NCBI GenBank assembly: GCA_044221555.1 | Contig: JBGAOY010000004.1 | Coordinates: forward strand, 124,001-188,000 | Length of the DNA: 64,000 nt | Origin: JAEUJM01 sp044221555 | GTDB lineage: Bacteria; Actinomycetota; Acidimicrobiia; Acidimicrobiales; DATDAH01 | Direction: 5' to 3' | Shown: positions 57,734 through 64,000 of the stretch, one piece after another | Layout of the letters: each line of letters opens with the position of its first letter | Position numbering within the stretch: position 1 is the first letter of the stretch | Made by a program: the position numbers and the translations under genes | The notes under the pieces: model-generated | The model's database searches: none | Told to the model about the DNA's origin: nothing | Seen by the model: the letters and a program-made list of their open reading frames with translations, nothing else

Positions 57734-58562
57734 ATTACCCGAAGTCGAGACCATCCGACGCGAGCTCGACCGGGAGGTCGTGGGCAAGCGCATCAAGTCC
57801 GTGGAGGCCACCGGCGACCGGTCGATCCGCCGCCACGGCTCGCCGAAGGAGTTCGAGGCCAAGCTCGAGGGAGCCAAGTTCACCGGCGTCGAGCGCCGGG
57901 GCAAGTACCTGCTGCTCAAGCTCGACACGGGCGATCTGCTGGTCGTGCACCTCGGCATGAGCGGCCAGCTCCGCCGCGCCCAGAACCGCGACCCGCTGGC
58001 CGACCACACCCACGTGGTGATCACGTTCACCCAGGCCGGCCAGCTGCGCTTCCTCGATCCGCGCACCTTCGGTGAGATGTTCGTGACCACCCCTGACGAG
58101 CTCACCGAGGACGTGCCGGAGCTGGCCGAGCTGGGCTTCGACCCCGTCGAGACCCCGATCTCGTGGACCGTCTTCGGCGAGATGCTCATCAAGCGCCACA
58201 CCAAGCTCAAGGCGCTGCTCATGGACCAGAAGTTCATGGCCGGGCTGGGCAACATCTACAGCGACGAGATCCTGTTCGCCGCGGGGCTGCGCTACGACCG
58301 CCCCGCCGACAGCCTGAGCACCCAGGAGATCCGCCGGCTCTACCGATCCGTGGTCGAGACCCTGCACGACGCGGTCAAGTACCGGGGCTCGACCCTGGCC
58401 GACCAGGGCTACGTCGACCTCCACGGCAAGACGGGCGACTACCAGGAGCACCACAAGGTGTACGCCCGGGACGGCCTGGCCTGCCGGCGCTGCCGCACGC
58501 CGATCCAGAAGGCCCGCTTCGCCGGCCGCACCACCTTCTACTGCCCCCAGTGCCAGGTGTGA
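57726..58562 (+). CDS. mutM: Formamidopyrimidine-DNA glycosylase
   Basis: 278 residues. Catalytic Pro2-Glu3 in VPELPEVETIRREL, the helix-two-turn-helix lysine region KALLMDQKFMAGLGNIYSDE, and the zinc finger CRRCRTPIQ to YCPQCQV. It excises 8-oxoguanine and fapy lesions. GTG 57726 overlaps rnc by 8 bases. Confidence 0.95.
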   Translation: MPELPEVETIRRELDREVVGKRIKSVEATGDRSIRRHGSPKEFEAKLEGAKFTGVERRGKYLLLKLDTGDLLVVHLGMSGQLRRAQNRDPLADHTHVVITFTQAGQLRFLDPRTFGEMFVTTPDELTEDVPELAELGFDPVETPISWTVFGEMLIKRHTKLKALLMDQKFMAGLGNIYSDEILFAAGLRYDRPADSLSTQEIRRLYRSVVETLHDAVKYRGSTLADQGYVDLHGKTGDYQEHHKVYARDGLACRRCRTPIQKARFAGRTTFYCPQCQV

Positions 58563-58659
58563 GGGCCGTTGGACGAACACGCGCGCGGGGTGAACCGAGG
58601 CCCGGCACGGAGTGGCTACGGTCAGGTTCGGTGAGCGAGGGACGAGCGAGCCTTGACGA

Positions 58660-58721
58660 TGCGATGAGGCGCCAGCCGAAGAGCGTTCAGACGGGTGCGA
58701 TGAGGCGCCAGCCGAAGAGCG
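58660..58721. repeat. 26-bp direct repeat upstream of smc
   Basis: Two identical 26-base copies (58660-58685 and 58696-58721), core GATGAGGCGCCAGCCGAAGA, with a 36-base period, ending 9 bases before the smc start. They fill part of the 167-base gap after mutM; GGCGCC in each is a small palindrome. Confidence 0.85.
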
Positions 58722-58729
58722 GGGCATAG

Positions 58730-61700
58730 GTGTTCCTGAAGACGCTGACCATGAAGGGCTTCAAGTCCTTCGCCGACGCGACCGTGCTCGAGCTCGAGCC
58801 GGGCATCACCGTGGTGGTGGGGCCCAACGGCAGCGGCAAGTCGAACGTGGTCGACTCCATCGGTTGGGTGCTCGGCGCGCAGGCGCCGAGCACCGTGCGG
58901 TCCCAGAAGATGGACGACGTCATCTTCGCGGGCACCTCGAAGCGGCCGGCGCTCGGTCGGGCCGAGGTGTCGCTCAGCATCGACAACACCGCGGGCCTGC
59001 TGCCGATCGACTTCACCGAGGTCACGATCACCCGGACGCTGTTCCGTACGGGCGACAGCGAGTACGCCATCAACGGGGTTCCGTGCCGGCTGCTCGACAT
59101 CCAGGAGCTGCTGTCCGACACGGGTGTGGGGCGCCAGCAACACGTGATCGTGTCGCAGGGCCAGATCGACGCGGTGCTGAACGCCCGGCCCGAGGATCGC
59201 CGGCTGATCATCGAAGAGGCCGCCGGTGTGCTGAAGTACCGGCGCCGCAAGGAGAAGTCCGAGCGCCGCCTGGCCGCCACCGAAGGCAATCTCACCCGCC
59301 TGGCCGACCTGTTGCGCGAGGTGCGGCGCTCGCTGCGCCCGCTCGAGCGCCAGGCCGACGCCGCCCGCCGACATGGTGCGGTGGTGGCCGAGCTCACCGC
59401 GCTGCGGATCTTCATGGCCGGCCGCGAGCTGTCGACCCTGCGCAATCGCCTGGCCGCGGGCGAGGCGCGCCGGGCCGACCTGGAGTCCCGGACAGCGGCG
59501 CTGCGAGCCGAGCTGGTCGAGCTGGACACGGCCGTGCTGGCGGCCGAGGCCCAGCTCTCGGCGGCCGGCGGAGACGACCTGGGCGACTCGCTGGCACGTT
59601 TCGAGTCGCTCCGCGAGCGCGCTCGGGGCCTCACCGCGGTGGTGACGGAGCGCCGACGGGGGGTCGACCGCGACCGCATGGCGTTTGTGGACCAGGCGGT
59701 GATCTTCAGCCTCGAGGCCGACGCCGCCCGGGTGCGCGACGAGTTGGCCGAGGTCGAGTCCGAGGCGGCCGGGCTGGTTCCCGACTGGGAGGACCTCTCC
59801 GCGGTCGAGGCCGAGCTGGCCGAGGCCCGGGCCTCGTTCGAGCAGCAGTTCGGCGACGCCACCCTGCCCTTCGGCGGGGGCGAGGCAGCCGAGGCCCGGG
59901 GCGAGTTGGCGGCCCGTCGGGGCGGGCTCGAGCGCGACCGGGCCGAGCGCGAGCGGGCGCGGCACCGCCTGGGCAGCCTGCAACAGCGCGCCGGTCGCCT
60001 GGCCGACGACCTCGGCCGGTTCGTGGCCACCCTCGCGCAGGCCACCGCGTCCGCTCCAGCGCTCGCCGAGGCGCGTGACGCGGCCGCCGTCGCGCTCGGC
60101 GCGGCCGAGGCCGCGCTGGCGGTCGCCGACGAGGAGCGTCGCGAGGCCGAGAAGGACCAGCATGCCTGGGAGGCGCGGGCCGAGGCCCTGGCCATCGCGC
60201 TGGACGAGGCCCGTGCCCGGGCCGGCGCCGAGCACCTCACCGGTGTCCGGGGCGTGCTGGGCACCCTGCTCGACCTGGTCGACGTGGACGAGGGCTGGCA
60301 GGCGGCATTCGAGGCCGCTGCCGGCGAGGCCGTCACCGCGGTCGTCGTGGGCGACGCCGCCTCCGGTCGCAGCGCGCTCGAGTCCCTGCACGCCGGCGAC
60401 CTCTCCGGTGCGGTCGTGCCGCTGCTCGACAGCCGTCGTGCGGTGGCGCCACCCCCACTCGGCGAGCCCGTGCGCGGCCACGTGCGGGCCCGGCGTGACG
60501 GCGTCGACGCGCTGCTCGACGCCCTCGTCGGCGGCGTCGTGGCGGTCGACGACTGGCCGGCAGCCGTCGACGTGGCCATCGCCCACCCCGACGCGGTGGT
60601 CGTCACCCGCGCCGGCGACCGGTTCGGCCCCAGCGGCTGGCGGGTGGGCTCGGCCCAGACCGGGGCCACCGGCGCCGCGCTGGAGGAGGCGCAGGGCCGC
60701 GCCGCGGCCGCCGCCAACCGCGCCGCCACCGCCAAGGACCAGGCCGACCTGGCCCGGGCCGCACTCGGTGAGGCACGGCAGCAGGCCGAGGTCACCCGCC
60801 GGGCCGCCGACGACAACGAGGCCCTGCTGGCCTCGGCGGCGGACACCCGTGGCCGGGTCGAGGCCGACCTGTCCGACGCCGACACCGAGATCGAGTCGTT
60901 GCAGAGCCACGTCGACGAGTTGGACGCCCGCGTCGAACGCGACCAGCAGCGGGTGGCCGAGCTCGAGGCCGAGTTGCCCGCCCTCGAGCGGGTGGACGAG
61001 GAGCACGCCGCCCGCGGGCGCGCCCTGGCCGAGGCCCGGGGCAGCATCGAGGAGCGGGCGGCGGCCATCGGCGCCCTGCGCACCGACCTCGAGGTGCGCG
61101 CCGCCGGGCTCGACGAGCGCCGCCAGTTCCTGCGTCGGCGCCTCGACGAGCTCGAGGAGCGCCTGGCCCGCGATGCCGCCGAGCGGGGCGCGGCCGAGGC
61201 CAAGCGGGTCGAGCTCGACCGGCGCCAGAGCGCCCTCGACCGGTTGGCGGCGTTCGTGGCGGAGCGCTCCCGCGTGGTCGAGGCCGGATTGACCGAGCTG
61301 CGCGAGCGCCGCCGCCGCCAGTCCGAGGCCGCCCGTGCCGTGGCCAGCCGCCTCGACGGCCTGCGCACCCAGCGGTCCGAGGCCGAGCGCGCGCTGCAGG
61401 AGGCCCGTGAGCTGCTGCAACGCGCCGAGCTCGACGACACCGAGACCCGCCTGCGCCTCGAGACCCACGTCGAGACGCTCCGACGCGACCTCGACTGCGA
61501 TCCTGATCGGGCCCTCGCCGCCCAGTGCCCGGAGCTGGCCGAGGGCACCACGCCGGCGGCCCGGGCGCGCGACCTCGATCGCGACCTGCGGTTGATGGGG
61601 CCCATCAACCCGTTGGCCCTCGAGGAGTACGAGGCCCTGCAGGAGCGCCACGAGTTCCTGCAGGCGCAACTCGACGACGTGAAGTCCAGCCGGCGCGACC

Positions 61701-62197
61701 TGGGCAAGGTGATCCGCGCCATCGACAACGAGATCATGAGCGTGTTCGCGTCGGCCTTCGCCGACGTGTCGGCGAATTTCGAGTCCCTGTTCGAGACGCT
61801 GTTCCCCGGCGGTCGCGGTCGCCTGCGGCTCACCGACCCCGACGACCTGCTCAACACCGGCATCGAGGTCGAGGCCCGTCCCTCGGGCAAGAACGTCAAG
61901 AAGCTCTCGCTGCTGTCGGGTGGTGAGCGCTCCCTCACCGCGCTGGCCTTCCTGTTCGCGGTGTTCCGCAGCCGGCCGTCGCCGTTCTACGTGCTCGACG
62001 AGGTCGAGGCCGCGCTCGACGACATGAACCTGCACCGGTTCCTCGACCTGCTGCACGAGTTCCGCCAGGAGGCGCAACTCCTGGTGGTCAGCCACCAGAA
62101 GCGCACCATGGAGGCCGCCGACGTGCTGTACGGCGTGACGATGCAGCCGGGCGGGTCGTCACGGGTGCTGTCCGAAAAGGTCAGTGCCGGCACCTGA
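58730..62197 (+). CDS. smc: Chromosome segregation ATPase SMC
   Basis: 1155 residues. Walker A GPNGSGKSNVVDSIGWVLGA near the N terminus, two long Ala/Glu/Arg coiled coils, a hinge at about 510-660 (GVRGVLGTLLDLVDVDEGWQ), and the C-terminal signature LLSGGERSLTALAFLFAVF with Walker B FYVLDEVEAALDD. It compacts the chromosome. GTG 58730. ftsY, which often follows, is not the next gene. Confidence 0.95.
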   Translation: MFLKTLTMKGFKSFADATVLELEPGITVVVGPNGSGKSNVVDSIGWVLGAQAPSTVRSQKMDDVIFAGTSKRPALGRAEVSLSIDNTAGLLPIDFTEVTITRTLFRTGDSEYAINGVPCRLLDIQELLSDTGVGRQQHVIVSQGQIDAVLNARPEDRRLIIEEAAGVLKYRRRKEKSERRLAATEGNLTRLADLLREVRRSLRPLERQADAARRHGAVVAELTALRIFMAGRELSTLRNRLAAGEARRADLESRTAALRAELVELDTAVLAAEAQLSAAGGDDLGDSLARFESLRERARGLTAVVTERRRGVDRDRMAFVDQAVIFSLEADAARVRDELAEVESEAAGLVPDWEDLSAVEAELAEARASFEQQFGDATLPFGGGEAAEARGELAARRGGLERDRAERERARHRLGSLQQRAGRLADDLGRFVATLAQATASAPALAEARDAAAVALGAAEAALAVADEERREAEKDQHAWEARAEALAIALDEARARAGAEHLTGVRGVLGTLLDLVDVDEGWQAAFEAAAGEAVTAVVVGDAASGRSALESLHAGDLSGAVVPLLDSRRAVAPPPLGEPVRGHVRARRDGVDALLDALVGGVVAVDDWPAAVDVAIAHPDAVVVTRAGDRFGPSGWRVGSAQTGATGAALEEAQGRAAAAANRAATAKDQADLARAALGEARQQAEVTRRAADDNEALLASAADTRGRVEADLSDADTEIESLQSHVDELDARVERDQQRVAELEAELPALERVDEEHAARGRALAEARGSIEERAAAIGALRTDLEVRAAGLDERRQFLRRRLDELEERLARDAAERGAAEAKRVELDRRQSALDRLAAFVAERSRVVEAGLTELRERRRRQSEAARAVASRLDGLRTQRSEAERALQEARELLQRAELDDTETRLRLETHVETLRRDLDCDPDRALAAQCPELAEGTTPAARARDLDRDLRLMGPINPLALEEYEALQERHEFLQAQLDDVKSSRRDLGKVIRAIDNEIMSVFASAFADVSANFESLFETLFPGGRGRLRLTDPDDLLNTGIEVEARPSGKNVKKLSLLSGGERSLTALAFLFAVFRSRPSPFYVLDEVEAALDDMNLHRFLDLLHEFRQEAQLLVVSHQKRTMEAADVLYGVTMQPGGSSRVLSEKVSAGT

Positions 62198-62732
62198 CGC
62201 CTCGCCATCGTCGAGCGGTGCCGGCCGGCGGTTCCGGGTCGCGCTCGCGATCACGCTCGGCCTACTGGTGGTGCTGATGGTGACCGGCCTGTTCCTCACC
62301 TGGGCGTACCGCCCGGAACCGGACGCCTCGACGAGCTTCCGAGTGGCCCACCGCGTGGCCTCGGCGCTCCTCATGCCGGCGTCGTGGGCCCTGGCGTTCA
62401 CCATGGTGCAGGCCCGGTGGGGCGCCGGCCGGCGCTCGCCGGCCGTGCGGTGGGCGGTACCGGCCCTGATCGTGCTGGCGGTCCCGGCGGCGGCGTTCAC
62501 CGGGTTCCTCCTGCCGTGGGAGGAGGTGGTCGTGCCGGCGGCCGTGGTGCCGCCTGCGCTGCGGGGCATGGGCGTGGCCTTCGACGCCGGCGTGTCCACG
62601 GTGAGCTTCGGTGCCGACCCCATCGCCCGCTCCGTCTACCAGCGCTACGTGCTGGCCCACTTCTTCCTCGGCGCGCTGGTGACCGGGCTGGTCCTGCTCG
62701 TCGCCCGCACCGCCGCTCGCCGATCCCGCTGA
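62184..62732 (+). CDS. Small cytochrome b-like membrane protein with one heme-ligand pair
   Basis: 182 residues, four membrane helices. It resembles the N-terminal half of bc1/b6 cytochrome b: FRVAHRVASALLM (first His), TGFLLPWEE (the GYVLPW motif) and RYVLAHFFLGALV (second His). The other two heme ligands, normally 14 residues further on, are Leu and Val, so at most one heme b is held. GTG 62184 overlaps the smc stop by 14 bases. Role unknown. Confidence 0.65.
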   Translation: MPAPDASPSSSGAGRRFRVALAITLGLLVVLMVTGLFLTWAYRPEPDASTSFRVAHRVASALLMPASWALAFTMVQARWGAGRRSPAVRWAVPALIVLAVPAAAFTGFLLPWEEVVVPAAVVPPALRGMGVAFDAGVSTVSFGADPIARSVYQRYVLAHFFLGALVTGLVLLVARTAARRSR

Positions 62733-62735
62733 CGA

Positions 62736-62784
62736 ACCGGACGACGGCGCCGCGCCGACGAGGAGGAGCCAGCCGGTGTGCTGA
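62736..62784 (+). repeat. Dispersed hairpin repeat, copy 3
   Basis: Related to the copies at 53403 and 53486: ACCGGACGACGGCGCCGCGCC, then ACGAGGAGGAGCCAG and TGTGCTGA. The stem is CGGCG-CCG-CGCCG, in which the A-T pair of copy 2 is replaced by C-G. It starts 4 bases after the cytochrome b-like gene. Confidence 0.6.
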
Positions 62785-62796
62785 GGGGGACGCCGG

Positions 62797-63759
62797 TCAG
62801 GGCAGGCGGGCGAACCAGGCCAGTGAGAGGGAGGCGGCGGCGAGGAACAGCACGAGGGCGGCGCCGACGAACCACGGCGTGATCTCGCGTTGGGTCGTCT
62901 CATGGCCCACCGAGCTGCCGATGTCCTCGAACACCGCGCTCAGCTCCTGCTCGGTGGCCGCCGTGAAGAACGAGCCACCGGTGTCGTCGGCGATCGTCTG
63001 CAGCGACTCCTCGTCGACGGGCACCGGGATGACCGTGGGTGGGGTGGTGGCGTCGGTGTACTCGATGGTCCCGTCGGGGGTACCGAAGGCGATGGTGGAC
63101 ACCGGCACCCCCGCCTCGACCGCGGCCGCGGACGCGTCGGCCTCGCTGCGGCCCACCGTCCGGGTGCCGTCGGACATCAAGACGATGCGGGCGGGTGCAG
63201 GGTCGTCCGCCCCGCTGTCGGGCATGTCCTCGATGGCCTGCAGCGCGGTGAAGATGGCCTCGCCGGTCGCGGTGCTCTCGCCCAGCTCCAGGCCGTCGAC
63301 GGCGCGGATGACCGCGTCGCGGTCGGTGGTGGGCGTGACCCGCACCTGCGCGGCGCCGTTGAAGGTGACGAGGCCGAGGTTGATGCGAGGTGGCAACAGG
63401 TCGACGAACCGCTTGGCCGCAGCCTGCGCCGCCTCAAGTCGGGAGGGGGCGACGTCGGTGGCGTCCATGGACAGCGACGTGTCGATCGCCACGATGACCG
63501 TCGCCCGCTCGACCGGCACCTGCACATCGCGGGCGGGGCGGGCCACGGCCACGATCAGGGCGGCCAGCGCCAGCAGGAAGACGCCCGCGGTGACGTGGCG
63601 GCGCCACCCGGGGCGCTTGGGCGCCACCTTGTCGAGCAGCTCGAGGTTGGTGAACCGCACCGCGTAGTCGGGCCGGCGGCGCTGCAGCACCACGTAGACG
63701 ACCAGCATGGCCAGTGGTGCGAGGAGCACGAGGAGCCATGCCGGCTGCAGGAAGCTCAC
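62797..63759 (-). CDS. Membrane-anchored VWA-domain protein (BatA-like)
   Basis: 320 residues. Two N-terminal helices (PAWLLVLLAPLAMLVVYVVL, TAGVFLLALAALIVAVARP), then a VWA domain with an intact MIDAS (VIVAIDTSLSMDATD, MSDGTRTVGRS), and a C-terminal helix. It belongs to MoxR-DUF58-VWA loci. GTG 63759 overlaps the stop of the DUF58 gene. Partner of a MoxR chaperone probably encoded upstream. Confidence 0.85.
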   Translation of the reverse strand: MSFLQPAWLLVLLAPLAMLVVYVVLQRRRPDYAVRFTNLELLDKVAPKRPGWRRHVTAGVFLLALAALIVAVARPARDVQVPVERATVIVAIDTSLSMDATDVAPSRLEAAQAAAKRFVDLLPPRINLGLVTFNGAAQVRVTPTTDRDAVIRAVDGLELGESTATGEAIFTALQAIEDMPDSGADDPAPARIVLMSDGTRTVGRSEADASAAAVEAGVPVSTIAFGTPDGTIEYTDATTPPTVIPVPVDEESLQTIADDTGGSFFTAATEQELSAVFEDIGSSVGHETTQREITPWFVGAALVLFLAAASLSLAWFARLP

Positions 63760-64000
63760 GGCATCGGCCGGGGCAGGGTCTCGACCCGCTGGCGACGGAT
63801 CGTGACGAAGCGGACGAGGTCGAGCAGCCAGTCGCGGTCGGTGCGCAGCACCAGGTGGTCGGCGCCGGCGCCGCGAATGGCCCGGGCGATGCCCGTTCGC
63901 TGCTCACGGGCGGCATCCGCGTAGCGGCTGCGGAGACGGTGGCTGGTGCGCACCTCCCGCCGCTGGCCGGTCTCGGTGTCGATCAGGTCGAGCACCCCGA
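63756..64000 (-). CDS. DUF58 protein, C-terminal part
   Basis: The last 81 codons of a gene entering from the right edge (start outside). The segment LDLIDTETGQRREVRTSHRL, then ADHLVLRTDRDWLLDLVRFV, is the end of the DUF58 VWA-like domain. It overlaps the VWA gene by 4 bases (GTGA). Confidence 0.8.
   Translation of the reverse strand, partial: GVLDLIDTETGQRREVRTSHRLRSRYADAAREQRTGIARAIRGAGADHLVLRTDRDWLLDLVRFVTIRRQRVETLPRPMP

Noticed and set aside
58622..62095. Long minus-strand frame across smc
   Set aside because: Same shadow effect; SMC on the plus strand carries intact ATPase and coiled-coil motifs.

Overview
The window is one contiguous piece of a very GC-rich chromosome, densely packed with genes on both strands. 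The gene set points to Actinomycetota outside the well-known genera, most likely class Acidimicrobiia. The evidence is a single-chain KGD-type 2-oxoglutarate decarboxylase, F420-type luciferase-like and MhuD-like enzymes, a SepIVA-like coiled-coil gene beside yceD, zinc-ribbon L28 and L32, two CaiB family CoA-transferases, and many GTG starts with 4-base GTGA/ATGA overlaps. The class assignment is an inference; no rRNA or tRNA gene is visible. No stretch longer than about 210 bases lacks a gene.

Layout. 1-9.7 kb: 3' end of a LuxR regulator, an ABC1/UbiB kinase, an overlapping operon of two PEP-utiliser (phosphohistidine-domain) proteins plus a CaiB CoA-transferase, two lipoproteins and a crotonase. 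9.7-14.1 kb: SHOCT membrane protein, then RNB ribonuclease, metallo-beta-lactamase-fold protein and methyltransferase in an overlapping run. 14.2-18.7 kb: sulfate activation (cysQ divergent from cysD-cysN-cysC) and a lipoprotein. 18.7-24.3 kb: zinc-finger protein, EttA, a NYN-S1 ribonuclease and an M20 peptidase. 23.9-25.0 kb: an AbiEi/DUF559 gene enclosed by inverted repeats, read here as a mobile cassette. 25-34.8 kb: kgd, exonuclease III, thioesterase, UvrD2-like helicase, a zincin and a PH-domain protein. 34.9-38.3 kb: galK, galT, F420-type oxidoreductase, GNAT. 38.4-44.9 kb: hydrolase, CoA-transferase/racemase, PIG-L deacetylase, iron alcohol dehydrogenase, and a c-di-GMP GGDEF-EAL protein. 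44.9-48.7 kb: MhuD-like monooxygenase, small membrane protein, RAM-domain protein, HspR-type-controlled hsp20, pckG coupled to a cold-shock-fold gene. 48.8-62.2 kb: the conserved block rpmB / fakA-recG-coaD-sepIVA-yceD-rpmF-plsX-acpP-rnc-mutM-smc, without a visible rsmD. 62.2-64 kb: a small cytochrome b-like protein and the end of a DUF58-VWA locus.

How the parts work together. The 49-62 kb block joins phospholipid/fatty-acid supply (fakA, plsX, acpP), CoA synthesis (coaD), ribosomal proteins, RNA processing (rnc), DNA repair (recG, mutM) and chromosome condensation (smc). cysDNC makes PAPS and cysQ removes PAP. pckG, kgd and the galactose genes serve central carbon metabolism.

Signals beyond genes. 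Many genes have a TANNNT hexamer 6-8 bases before the start codon, as expected for leaderless mRNAs. Intergenic spaces hold tandem repeats (33 bp, 49 bp, 26 bp), a 97-base compound hairpin, and a dispersed hairpin repeat with a compensatory base-pair change. The strongest candidate for something new is the 1,043-bp AbiEi/DUF559 cassette at 23917-24959.
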